This document shows, in pieces, positions 8,827 to 18,565 of a DNA stretch of 64,000 nucleotides. This stretch comes from Arthrobacter sp. Soc17.1.1.1 (GTDB taxonomy: Bacteria; Actinomycetota; Actinomycetes; Actinomycetales; Micrococcaceae). Every line of letters starts with the position of its first letter. Position 1 is the first letter of the stretch. The position numbers were made by a program, and so were the translations under genes. The DNA lies in contig NZ_JBAJII010000001.1 of the NCBI RefSeq assembly GCF_036867195.1, forward strand, positions 930,001-994,000, read 5' to 3'. The notes beneath the pieces are model-generated. The model did not search any database. It had not been told where the DNA came from and was given only the letters and a program-made list of their open reading frames with translations.

Positions 8827-9510
8827 CTACACCACGAGGGTGGCGTACACCACGTAGTTGTCGTCGAACTCGCCGGTGTCCGGGTTGTAGCCGTCGCACG
8901 TGATGAGGCGGACCTCGGAGCCGGGGGTGTTGCCGTACACCCTGAGGGTGGGGAACTCGTCCTTCTGATACGCCTCCCCGCGCTGGAACTCGAAGACCGC
9001 CGTCGTGCCGTCCTCGCGGGTGATGTCGATGCGGTCGCCGGCCTTGAGCGTCCGGAGATCGGCGAAGACGCCCTTGCCCCCGTCCGTCGCATTCACATGG
9101 CCGAGCAGGACGGCCGGTCCCCGGTCGCCCGGGGTGGGGGACTGGTCGTACCAGCCGGCCGGCGCGCCGGGGCCGTCGGGCGGCACCTCGAGACTCCGGT
9201 TCTCGCGGAGGCCGAGGCGGAGCAGGTCCGTCCTGACGCCGATCGACGGGATCTCGAGCGTCACGGGTGCGGAGGCGGGGAGGACCGGGAGCTCTGCCGG
9301 TGCGGCAGGACCCGGCGCTGTTTCGCCGGGAGCACCCGCGGCGGGCGTCGAGGGCGCGGCGGACGGCGTCGCGACGGCCGCCGGGGAACTCGCGGCAGGC
9401 GCCTCGGGAGGTGCCGTGGAGTCGGCGGAGCCGCAGCCGGCGAGGAGGAAAAGGGCGACCACCGCCGGGGCCGTGAGGCCCCAGCGGTGGTCGGTTGCTC
9501 TACTGGTCAC
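8827..9510 (-). CDS. sortase-family protein with lipoprotein signal
   Basis: The 227-residue protein starts with a signal ending in a lipobox (LLAGC, Cys26), then an Ala/Pro linker to about residue 75. The sortase domain (80-227) has the catalytic His138 in LLGHVN and Cys205 in LITCDGYN, resembling actinobacterial class F sortases. No arginine occurs in the 22 residues after the Cys, where sortases normally carry the third catalytic residue. A sortase would attach exported proteins to the cell wall by transpeptidation. The gene starts 12 bp after the CHRD protein gene, whose C-terminus looks like a cell-wall anchor, so the two are a likely enzyme-substrate pair. Confidence 0.85.
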   Translation of the reverse strand: MTSRATDHRWGLTAPAVVALFLLAGCGSADSTAPPEAPAASSPAAVATPSAAPSTPAAGAPGETAPGPAAPAELPVLPASAPVTLEIPSIGVRTDLLRLGLRENRSLEVPPDGPGAPAGWYDQSPTPGDRGPAVLLGHVNATDGGKGVFADLRTLKAGDRIDITREDGTTAVFEFQRGEAYQKDEFPTLRVYGNTPGSEVRLITCDGYNPDTGEFDDNYVVYATLVV

Positions 9511-9522
9511 GAGGAACCAGGA

Positions 9523-10299
9523 TCAGGCGTTCTGCGCTGCACGACGGCGGACGGCGAAGGTTCCGCCGGCTGCTGCCGCGAGGACCAGTCCACCACCGAG
9601 GGCGAGCATGCCGGTCGAGTCGGAGGACTCGGTGGCGACACCGGTGTCCGCTCCACCGGAAGGCATGGCGCCCATCTGGCTCTGGACGAGGGTGCCGCAC
9701 AGGGCGGGCGAGGTCGCGCCGAGGGGCAGCTCCGGCTTGAGCTCCGAGGGGCTGCCGAAGACCTCTGCGGGGACGCCGGCGGTCGCGGGATCCAAGCCGT
9801 GCACGACGACGACTGCCGTACCGGACTCGAGCGATGCCTTGGTCGCGGCGTCGAGCGTGATGGTGCGCTGGATGGAGTACGTGCCACCCTGGCCGCCGAG
9901 CTGGAGGTTCAGGCCCTCGGCAGGCGTTGTCGCGCCGGAGGTGGTGAGCGTGGTCTGGATGTCGCCGTAGCCGGGAGCACCCTCGGCGACGTTGACGATG
10001 CCGTCACCGTTCGCGTCGTTGGCCGGGGTCGGGCACACGCCCTTGGCGCCGCCGTGGATGTGCTGGACGTGCGGGTACGGCGCGTCCATGAAGGTCTGGG
10101 CGAGGCCGGAGACCTGCAGGTTCACCATCGCCTGGTCGCCCTTGACGTCGACGGTGATGCTGCCGGTGCCGGTGGTGCCGTTCAGCTGACCGAGGGTCGA
10201 GGAGTAACTGGCGTCGGCCGCCATGGCGGGGGAGCCGGCCAGGGCGACGGCGCCGAGGGCGAGTGCCGGGACGGCGAGGAAACGCATCTTCTTGTTCAT
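9523..10299 (-). CDS. CHRD domain surface protein with C-terminal anchor
   Basis: The 258-residue exported protein has a signal peptide (MNKKMRFLAVPALALGAVAL, cleavage near AMA-AD). The CHRD-type beta domain at about 30-190 includes PHVQHIHGG, an Asp-rich NDANGDGIVN that looks calcium-binding, and VVVHGLDP. The C-terminus has PSGGADTGV, a 20-residue hydrophobic stretch and an RRRAAQNA tail, the layout of a sortase signal with a non-canonical motif. The ATG at 10299 is chosen over longer versions because GGAGGATC precedes it and the signal peptide starts there. CHRD domains are known from chordin and microbial surface proteins; function here is unknown. Confidence 0.85.
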   Translation of the reverse strand: MNKKMRFLAVPALALGAVALAGSPAMAADASYSSTLGQLNGTTGTGSITVDVKGDQAMVNLQVSGLAQTFMDAPYPHVQHIHGGAKGVCPTPANDANGDGIVNVAEGAPGYGDIQTTLTTSGATTPAEGLNLQLGGQGGTYSIQRTITLDAATKASLESGTAVVVVHGLDPATAGVPAEVFGSPSELKPELPLGATSPALCGTLVQSQMGAMPSGGADTGVATESSDSTGMLALGGGLVLAAAAGGTFAVRRRAAQNA

Positions 10300-10471
10300 G
10301 GGGTGATCCTCCATAGTGCGAGTGAGGCGCGCCGTGGGGCGCGCACAGCTGTACTTCGCGGTGACCGGCATCACGGATTGGAGGAGATGGGAGAAGACTT
10401 CGGGAAACCTGACAGTTCGCCTGCGGTGGAAGGCGCCGGGCTGGGCCGGGCGATGCGGAAGAATGATCCCC

Positions 10472-10960
10472 ATGCAGTCACTAGGGAGCAATGAGCGGCC
10501 CGCGGGCCGGGGTGTGAGCATGCGCATGGGCAGTGCCGGGATGGCCGTCATGCTTGTCGTGTTCCTCGTCGCCGTGGTCTTCGCCGCGAACCAAAACGAC
10601 GTGATCGGCTGGCTGGTGGTGATCATCTCGCTCGGGTGGCTCCTGATCTTCAGCTTCGTGGTCCTCAGCCTACGCTCCGCCGCGCGGAAGGCCGCGGCCC
10701 GCCTCCAGGGCTCCGGTGCCTTCGGCCCTGCGGGGCAGGCTCCCGCCGGCCCCGTCGCCGCCGACCGGGCGCGCGACCTGAAGCTCGATCACAGCTTCAA
10801 GATCGTGCAGGTGCAGGTGGGAGTGGTCCGCGAATACCTCGGCAGGGACGAGGGGATGGTGGAGCGCGCGCTCGAGACGATCGAGATCACCTCGCACAAC
10901 GCCCGCTCCATGATGAAGGGGTCCACCGAGGGTCCTGTCGAGGGGACCGTCGTCGAGTGA
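10472..10960 (+). CDS. small two-TM membrane protein, unknown function
   Basis: The 162-residue protein has two hydrophobic segments (about residues 24-43 and 48-67) separated by a short Asn/Asp-containing turn. A basic stretch and an Ala/Pro linker follow. The hydrophilic C-terminus contains HSFKIVQVQVGVVREYLGR, which looks helical. I do not recognise the family. The ATG at 10472 has GGAAG about 9 nt upstream; in-frame starts at 10463, 10514 and 10520 cannot be excluded. It precedes xth by 52 bp. Confidence 0.65.
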   Translation: MQSLGSNERPAGRGVSMRMGSAGMAVMLVVFLVAVVFAANQNDVIGWLVVIISLGWLLIFSFVVLSLRSAARKAAARLQGSGAFGPAGQAPAGPVAADRARDLKLDHSFKIVQVQVGVVREYLGRDEGMVERALETIEITSHNARSMMKGSTEGPVEGTVVE

Positions 10961-10999
10961 CGGGCGTCCCGCCAGGCGCACCGCAGGTACCCTCCGGGG

Positions 11000-11005
11000 T
11001 AAGGT
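11000..11005 (+). promoter_or_regulatory. -10 element for leaderless xth
   Basis: TAAGGT lies 7 nt before the GTG start at 11013, with no Shine-Dalgarno between. This spacing puts the transcript start at the start codon. Confidence 0.6.
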
Positions 11006-11012
11006 TGATCGG

Positions 11013-12958
<1,946 letters not shown>

Positions 12959-12961
12959 TCC

Positions 12962-13561
12962 ATGTGCGCCTCGGACGGTCAGCCCCACGGAGTGGTGACA
13001 GCCCTCGCCGGCCCGCGCCCGAACGGGAGCTGCGTCGGCGTCACCATCCCCATCCCCGAGCCGCTCGCCGGTGACCTCGAATCGTGGCGGGCGTCCTTCG
13101 GCGACCCCATGGCGGCGGTCGTGCCGCCCCACATCACCCTGATCACCACGACGCCCGCGACCGACTGGGACGAGACGATCGACCACGTGCGTTCCGTGGC
13201 CCGCCGGCAGCGACCGTTCACGGTGCGCCTGCACGGCACCGGCTCCTTCCGGCCCGTCTCGCCCGTCGTGTTCCTGAACCTCGTGGAGGGCTTCGACGAG
13301 TGCGTCGCCCTGCACACGAAGCTCCAGGCGGGGCCGCTCGACCGCGACCTCGAGTTCCCGTTCCACCCGCACGTCACGGTGGCCCACGACGTCTCCTCGG
13401 CAGGGCTCGACGCGGCCGCCGAGGTCCTCCACGCTTTCGAGGCATCCTTCGAGGTGCGGAGCATGGGACTCTATGAGCACGTGCCGTCCGGCCTGTGGAA
13501 ACTGAGGGAGGAGCTGCACTTTGGCGAAGACGCTGACAGCTCCGAAGCCGCCGCGGGTTGA
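12962..13561 (+). CDS. 2'-5' RNA ligase-family (2H phosphoesterase) protein
   Basis: The 199-residue protein carries the paired HxT/S motifs of the 2H phosphoesterase superfamily, PHITLIT and, about 85 residues later, HPHVTVAH. LigT/CPDase-like members act on cyclic phosphates or 2'-5' linkages of RNA; the natural substrate of most members is unknown. It starts 4 bp after trpS and overlaps the next gene by 41 bp in another frame, so the three are probably one operon. The start is uncertain because no good RBS is visible. Confidence 0.75.
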   Translation: MCASDGQPHGVVTALAGPRPNGSCVGVTIPIPEPLAGDLESWRASFGDPMAAVVPPHITLITTTPATDWDETIDHVRSVARRQRPFTVRLHGTGSFRPVSPVVFLNLVEGFDECVALHTKLQAGPLDRDLEFPFHPHVTVAHDVSSAGLDAAAEVLHAFEASFEVRSMGLYEHVPSGLWKLREELHFGEDADSSEAAAG

Positions 13562-14627
13562 CCAGCCGTCCCCGGCCAGCCTGCCCGATCTGCAGCGGAG
13601 GGTCATCGACGCGCAGGTCAAGGTCGGCCGGCTGACCCGTTCCGGTCGCGGGGGAGCGGAGCTCCTGCTCGCGCGGGTGGACCTGCTGCTGTGCAGGTTC
13701 TTCACGCTCCGCCCCGTGCGGGTGGTCGTGCTGTACAACGAGCGGCGCGGGCCCCTGATGGCGGCGGGACTGGCCTACCGCCTGTTCTTCGCGATCGCGG
13801 CGCTCCTGGTCGTCGCGTTCGCCGCCCTCGGCATCGTGATCGCGGGCGACGAGGACCTCCGGGCGATCTCGGTCGATGCGCTCGACCAGGCGGTCCCCGG
13901 ACTCATCGGCGACCCGGGCGGCGAGAGCGGCCTGGTGACCGCGGACCGGCTCTTCGAGGTCACCAGCGGGCTCGGGTGGGCGATCGTGGTGTCCTCGGTG
14001 GTCATGCTCGTGACGGCCCTCGGCTGGATCGGGGGGATGCGGCAGGCGATGCGCGGCATCTTCGCCCTGCCGCCCGTCGCGGTCCACCCGGTGGTCCTCT
14101 GGGTGAAGGACCTCGGGACCCTCGCACTCCTCGGGGTGATCATGGTGGTGACCACCGGGCTCGGGGTGCTCGCGAACAACACCGTGGGTGCCCTGCTCAC
14201 CGTCCTGCGCCTGAACGTCGTGGACCAGCTCATGACGCAGGCCGCGGGCTTCGCCGTGATGATCCTGCTGGACATCCTCGTGGCCGTGGTCCTGTTCCAC
14301 TCCGCGTCGGCCATCGGGATGCCGCGGCGGGTCCTGATCCAGGGCGCACTGATCGCGGGGCTCGGCACCACCCTGCTGCGGACGTTCTCGGCGCAGATCC
14401 TCGGCGCCTTCGGCAACAACCCGCTGCTGCTGTCCTTCGCCGTGATCCTCGCCCTGTTCATCTGGTTCTTCCTGCTCAGCCAGGTGTACCTGCTGGCCAC
14501 CGCCTGGTGCGCGATCGGCACGGCGGACGCGGGCGTGGCCTCCGACCGGGAGCACCACGCGAAGGCCGGGACCCTGTGGCAGCGCAGCCGCCGCAAGAGC
14601 CGCGGCGCACGCAGCAGCGACCCCTGA
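13521..14627 (+). CDS. YihY/BrkB family inner membrane protein
   Basis: The 368-residue protein has a cytoplasmic N-terminus of about 70 residues, then the YihY core: RGPLMAAGLAYRLFFAIAALLV, TALGWIGGMRQAMRGIF and four to five more membrane segments through LILALFIWFFLLSQVYLLATAW. A basic tail (RSRRKSRGAR) ends it. Early literature called relatives ribonuclease BN, which is not supported; function remains unclear. The TTG start has GGGAGGAG upstream, inside the previous gene. A strong bidirectional terminator follows. Confidence 0.85.
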   Translation: MAKTLTAPKPPRVDQPSPASLPDLQRRVIDAQVKVGRLTRSGRGGAELLLARVDLLLCRFFTLRPVRVVVLYNERRGPLMAAGLAYRLFFAIAALLVVAFAALGIVIAGDEDLRAISVDALDQAVPGLIGDPGGESGLVTADRLFEVTSGLGWAIVVSSVVMLVTALGWIGGMRQAMRGIFALPPVAVHPVVLWVKDLGTLALLGVIMVVTTGLGVLANNTVGALLTVLRLNVVDQLMTQAAGFAVMILLDILVAVVLFHSASAIGMPRRVLIQGALIAGLGTTLLRTFSAQILGAFGNNPLLLSFAVILALFIWFFLLSQVYLLATAWCAIGTADAGVASDREHHAKAGTLWQRSRRKSRGARSSDP

Positions 14628-14656
14628 CCGCGCGTTGGTCCGGCCCCCGGGAACAC

Positions 14657-14690
14657 GAAAGGGCGGCCCCTGCACAGGGGCCGCCCTTTC
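14657..14690. terminator. bidirectional terminator between the yihY-like gene and sdhB
   Basis: A perfect 14-bp inverted repeat (GAAAGGGCGGCCCC and its complement) with a 6-nt loop lies between the convergent yihY-like and sdhB genes. The A/T-containing stem ends give both strands a short U stretch. Confidence 0.85.
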
Positions 14691-14715
14691 GCGTGCCGGC
14701 ATCGGCCGGCAGGGA

Positions 14716-15504
14716 TCAGATCTTGCGGGTCAGGATCGCCTGCTTGACCTCGGAGATGGCCTTGGTGACCTGGATGCCGCGCGGGCACGCCTCCGAGCAG
14801 TTGAAGGTGGTGCGGCAGCGCCACACACCCTCCTTGTCGTTCAGGATCTCGAGGCGCATGTCCCCGGCGTCGTCGCGTGAGTCGAAGATGAAACGGTGCG
14901 CGTTGACGATCGCCGCGGGGCCGAAGTACTGGCCGTCGGTCCAGAACACGGGGCACGAGGACGTGCACGCCGCGCACAGGATGCACTTGGTGGTGTCGTC
15001 GTAGCGCTCGCGCTCCTCGGCGGACTGCAGGCGCTCCTTCGCGGGCTCGTGGCCCTTGCTGATCAGGAACGGCATGATCTCGCGGTAGGACTGGAAGAAC
15101 GGCTCCATGTCCACGATCAGGTCCTTCTCCACGGGCAGGCCCTTGATGGGCTCCACCAGGATGGGCTTGGACGTGTCGAGGTCCTTCAGGAGGGTCTTGC
15201 AGGCCAGCCGGTTACGGCCGTTGATCCGCATGGCGTCCGATCCGCACACGCCGTGCGCGCAGGAGCGGCGGAACGACACCGAGCCGTCGTGCTCCCACTT
15301 GACCTTGTGCAGGGCGTCCAGCACGCGGTCCGTGCCGTACATGGTCAGCTTCCACTCGTCCCAGTGCGCCTCGTCCGAGACCTCCGGGTTGTAGCGGCGG
15401 ACCTTCAGGGTGATGTCGAACGTGGGGATCTCTCCGCCTCCGCCGACACCGGGTGCGAGCTCGACCTTGGAGGCCGGCTCCTTCTCCATCGTTTCGGTGC
15501 TCAT
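14716..15504 (-). CDS. sdhB: succinate dehydrogenase iron-sulfur subunit
   Basis: The 262-residue electron-transfer subunit of complex II has three cluster motifs: CAHGVCGSDAMRINGRNRLAC ligands for [2Fe-2S] (first Cys near 80), CILCAACTSSCP for [4Fe-4S] and CRTTFNCSEACP for [3Fe-4S]. The N-terminus adds about 25 residues of a Glu/Gly-rich tail. Its ATG shares one base with the sdhA stop (TGATG), so translation is coupled. It is the last gene of the sdhCDAB operon. Confidence 0.97.
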   Translation of the reverse strand: MSTETMEKEPASKVELAPGVGGGGEIPTFDITLKVRRYNPEVSDEAHWDEWKLTMYGTDRVLDALHKVKWEHDGSVSFRRSCAHGVCGSDAMRINGRNRLACKTLLKDLDTSKPILVEPIKGLPVEKDLIVDMEPFFQSYREIMPFLISKGHEPAKERLQSAEERERYDDTTKCILCAACTSSCPVFWTDGQYFGPAAIVNAHRFIFDSRDDAGDMRLEILNDKEGVWRCRTTFNCSEACPRGIQVTKAISEVKQAILTRKI

Positions 15505-17282
15505 CAGTACTTACGCTCCATGGGCTGGTATCGGGTGAAGATAACCGGTTTGGTCTCAAGGCGGACGCCGCTGGTGGTAGTGGCGCTGGGGTCCTTGTAG
15601 GCCATGGAATGGGTCATGAAATTCTCGTCGTCACGCTCGGGGTAGTCCTCGCGGAAGTGTCCGCCGCGGGACTCCTTGCGGTGCAGCGCCGCCGCGGTCA
15701 TGACCTTCGCCATGTCGAGGAGGAACCCGAGCTCCACGGCTTCGAGCAGGTCCAGGTTGAACCGCTTGCCCTTGTCCTGCACCGTGATGCGCGTGTACCG
15801 CTCCTCCAGCGTATCGATGACACGCAGTGCCTCGAGGAGGGTCTCCTCGGTGCGGAACACCTGGACGTTGGCGTCCATGATGTCCTGCAGCTCCTTGCGG
15901 ATCAGCGCCACGCGCTCTCCGCCCTCGGAGCTGCGTGCCCGGTTGAGGAGTTCCTCGGTCTCGAGGGTCGGGTTCTCGGGGATCTCCACGAAGTCCGCGG
16001 TGAGTGCGTACTCCGCGGCGGCGAGGCCGGCGCGCTTGCCGAAGACGTTGATGTCGAGCAGCGAGTTGGTCCCGAGGCGGTTGGAGCCGTGGACCGATAC
16101 GCAGGCCACCTCGCCGGCCGCGTACAGGCCCGGCACCACGGTGTCGTTGTCCGCCAGCACCTCGGCCTTGATGTTGGTCGGGATGCCGCCCATGGCGTAG
16201 TGGGCCGTGGGGAAGACCGGCACCGGCTCCGTGTAGGGCTCGACACCCAGGTAGGTGCGGGCGAACTCGGTGATGTCGGGCAGCTTCGCGTCGATGTGCG
16301 CGGGCTCCAGGTGCGTGAGGTCGAGGAGGACGTAGTCCTTGTTCGGGCCGGCTCCCCGTCCCTCGCGCACCTCGTTGGCCATGGACCGGGCGACGATGTC
16401 GCGCGGCGCGAGGTCCTTGATGGTCGGGGCGTAGCGCTCCATGAAGCGCTCACCCTCCGAGTTGCGGAGGATGGCGCCCTCGCCGCGGGCCGCCTCGGAC
16501 AGGAGGATCCCGAGGCCGGCGAGGCCGGTCGGGTGGAACTGGAAGAACTCCATGTCCTCGAGGGGGATGCCGCGGCGGAACGCGATGCCCATGCCGTCGC
16601 CGGTCAGGGTGTGGGCGTTCGACGTGGTCTTGTAGACCTTGCCGACGCCGCCGGAGGCGAAGACGACCGACTTGGCCTGGAAGACGTGCAGCTCTCCCGA
16701 GGCGAGGTCGTAGGAGACGACGCCGGCCACGCGCTTCTCGATGCGGGTCTCGCCGTCGACCGTCACCTCCTGGTCGACCATCAGCAGGTCGAGCACGTAG
16801 TACTCGTTGTAGAACTCGACGTTGTGCTTGACGCAGTTCTGGTAGAGCGTCTGGAGGATCATGTGCCCGGTGCGGTCGGCCGCGTAGCAGGACCGGCGGA
16901 CGGGAGCCTTGCCGTGGTCACGGGTGTGGCCGCCGAACCGGCGCTGGTCGATGCGGCCCTCCGGGGTGCGGTTGAAGGGCAGGCCCATCTTCTCGAGGTC
17001 GAGGACGGCCTCGATGGCCTCCTTCGCCATGACCTCGGCGGCGTCCTGGTCGACCAGGTAGTCGCCGCCCTTCACGGTGTCGAAGGTGTGCCACTCCCAG
17101 TTGTCCTCCTCGACGTTGGCGAGTGCCGCGCACATGCCGCCCTGCGCCGCACCCGTGTGGGAGCGGGTGGGGTAGAGCTTCGTCAGGACGGCGGTGTGGG
17201 CACGCTGGCCCGATTCGATGGCTGCGCGCATCCCTGCGCCACCTGCGCCGACGATGACGACGTCGTACTTGTGGACCTGCAT
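15504..17282 (-). CDS. sdhA: succinate dehydrogenase flavoprotein subunit
   Basis: This 592-residue catalytic subunit oxidises succinate to fumarate. The FAD site is VGAGGAGMRAAIESG, and covalent flavin attachment is expected at the His in RSHTGAAQGG. Active-site segments are FHPTGL, GSNRLGTNSLLD and HGSNR. Length is typical. It follows sdhD by a 155-bp gap that contains two hairpins, unusually long for this otherwise tight operon. Confidence 0.97.
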   Translation of the reverse strand: MQVHKYDVVIVGAGGAGMRAAIESGQRAHTAVLTKLYPTRSHTGAAQGGMCAALANVEEDNWEWHTFDTVKGGDYLVDQDAAEVMAKEAIEAVLDLEKMGLPFNRTPEGRIDQRRFGGHTRDHGKAPVRRSCYAADRTGHMILQTLYQNCVKHNVEFYNEYYVLDLLMVDQEVTVDGETRIEKRVAGVVSYDLASGELHVFQAKSVVFASGGVGKVYKTTSNAHTLTGDGMGIAFRRGIPLEDMEFFQFHPTGLAGLGILLSEAARGEGAILRNSEGERFMERYAPTIKDLAPRDIVARSMANEVREGRGAGPNKDYVLLDLTHLEPAHIDAKLPDITEFARTYLGVEPYTEPVPVFPTAHYAMGGIPTNIKAEVLADNDTVVPGLYAAGEVACVSVHGSNRLGTNSLLDINVFGKRAGLAAAEYALTADFVEIPENPTLETEELLNRARSSEGGERVALIRKELQDIMDANVQVFRTEETLLEALRVIDTLEERYTRITVQDKGKRFNLDLLEAVELGFLLDMAKVMTAAALHRKESRGGHFREDYPERDDENFMTHSMAYKDPSATTTSGVRLETKPVIFTRYQPMERKY

Positions 17283-17351
17283 GCTGGTCGCTCTTTCTGT
17301 TGAAACCGGTGGTTGTGCTCGGGGGCGCTGCGACGGGCCCGCCGTGCTGGT

Positions 17352-17401
17352 GCTGCCGGGGACCGGCAGCTACTGCTCGTCAGCGCTGGGGACCAGCGCT
17401 G
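17352..17401 (-). other. tandem hairpins in the sdhD-sdhA gap
   Basis: Two adjacent perfect inverted repeats share the same core. Positions 17352-17370 form an 8-bp stem with a 3-nt loop, and 17381-17401 form a 9-bp stem with a 3-nt loop. No U run follows, so they do not look like terminators. An mRNA processing or stability element setting the ratio of membrane to catalytic subunits is possible. Confidence 0.5.
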
Positions 17402-17437
17402 TGGGTCGGTGCTGTGTGTCAGTACCGAGGGGCGCTG

Positions 17438-17905
17438 CTACGGAGCGGGGCAGTAGTCCGCGGCGTGGGCCACGCCGTCGATCACGGGGCAGGGATCGAA
17501 GGTGAAGATCACGAGGGTGCCGAGGACCACGATGACGACGGTCGCCGTGTACAGCACGCCCTTGAGCCACATGCGGGTGCTGTTCTTGTCCGCGTAGTCG
17601 TTGATGATCACGCGGATGCCGTTGGTGCCGTGCAGCATGGCGAGCCACAGCATCGTGAGGTCCCAGATCTGCCAGAAGGGGCTGGCCCACTTGCCGGCGA
17701 CGAAGCCGAAGTCGATCCCGCTGATGCCGTCACCGGCGACGAGGTTGACGTACAGGTGGACGAAGATCAGCACCACGAGGATGGCGCCCGAGATCCGCAT
17801 GAACAGCCACGCGACCATCTCGAAGTTGCTGCGGGAGCTGGTGGTGCGGGTGTAGCCCGGGGCGACGCGTCCGGAGCGGGGGCTTTCGATGATTGGGGTA
17901 GCCAT
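17438..17905 (-). CDS. sdhD: succinate dehydrogenase membrane anchor subunit
   Basis: The 155-residue protein has three membrane segments and the heme-ligand region LHGTNGIRVIINDYAD, whose His is the expected heme b ligand and whose Tyr-Asp lies at the quinone site. The long soluble N-terminus (about 28 residues) and a Cys-containing tail (PCPVIDG...DYCPAP) are visible. It lies 5 bp after sdhC. It anchors SdhAB to the membrane together with SdhC. Confidence 0.92.
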   Translation of the reverse strand: MATPIIESPRSGRVAPGYTRTTSSRSNFEMVAWLFMRISGAILVVLIFVHLYVNLVAGDGISGIDFGFVAGKWASPFWQIWDLTMLWLAMLHGTNGIRVIINDYADKNSTRMWLKGVLYTATVVIVVLGTLVIFTFDPCPVIDGVAHAADYCPAP

Positions 17906-17910
17906 GGGTA

Positions 17911-18294
17911 CTAACCTCCGAAGACGTGCGAGAGATGGCGGATCGAGAAGGCGATCATGACGAGCGCCCAGAGGCCCACGACGCCCCAGAGCATCTGCCG
18001 GTGGTACTTGGGGCCCTTCTTCCAGAAGTCCACGAGGATCAGCCGGATGCCGTTGAAGGCGTGGAACACGATGGCCGCGACGAGGCCGAGCTCACCGAGG
18101 CCCATGATCGGGTTCTTGTAGGAGGCGATCACGGCGTCATACGCTTCGGGCGACACGCGGACGAGGGACGTGTCCAGCACGTGCACGAGGAGGAAGAAGA
18201 AAATCACGACCCCGGTGATGCGGTGAGCCACCCAGGACCATTGGCCCTCACGGCCGCGGTAAAGGGTGCCTGCTGGTGTCAGTGTCTTCGGCAT
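17911..18294 (-). CDS. sdhC: succinate dehydrogenase cytochrome b subunit
   Basis: The 127-residue protein has three membrane segments and the sequence WSWVAHRITGVVIFFFLLVH, followed by the heme-binding-type FHAFNGIRLILVDF. The ATG at 18294 is chosen because GGAGG lies just upstream and the longer frame (to 18408) covers the promoter. It is the first gene of sdhCDAB. Confidence 0.92.
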   Translation of the reverse strand: MPKTLTPAGTLYRGREGQWSWVAHRITGVVIFFFLLVHVLDTSLVRVSPEAYDAVIASYKNPIMGLGELGLVAAIVFHAFNGIRLILVDFWKKGPKYHRQMLWGVVGLWALVMIAFSIRHLSHVFGG

Positions 18295-18379
18295 TGAAAT
18301 TACCTCCCTGCATCGCGAGGGCGTTAGCGCGATATACGCAGTGATTACGCCAGTGCGACAGCACTCTTCAGATAAGAAT

Positions 18380-18408
18380 AATCTAGGCCGGTGACACTCC
18401 CCGTTCAA
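18380..18408 (-). promoter_or_regulatory. promoter of the sdhCDAB operon
   Basis: On the minus strand TTGAAC (18403-18408) and TAGATT (18380-18385) are separated by exactly 17 bp, a near-ideal vegetative promoter. It drives a leader of about 80 nt to sdhC, which has a proper RBS. Confidence 0.7.
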
Positions 18409-18435
18409 TTTAGGGGGGCCTCACCTGTGACCTTG

Positions 18436-18497
18436 TTAACACCGGGGTCACCGCCGGGGCACCGCTTGTATCACCGCCGGTGTTCACCCGGTGTTAA
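18436..18497. repeat. perfect 11-bp inverted repeat between sdhC and manC
   Basis: TTAACACCGGG at 18436-18446 is repeated as its exact complement CCCGGTGTTAA at 18487-18497, 40 bp apart. Between them are two copies of TCACCGCCGG. The arms sit upstream of the sdhC -35 and upstream of manC, so they could be paired operator half-sites for a regulator of either gene. Confidence 0.5.
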
Positions 18498-18565
18498 TCC
18501 CCGGGTCCATGCCGGGGGCGCGACTCACCGGTGCCCGGCGGCACGCGTCGGTTACCGTGGAAGCG

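Noticed and set aside
13521..14627. Ribonuclease BN annotation for the YihY family protein
   Set aside because: The enzyme activity belongs to an unrelated family (RNase Z type); this protein is an integral membrane protein without nuclease motifs.
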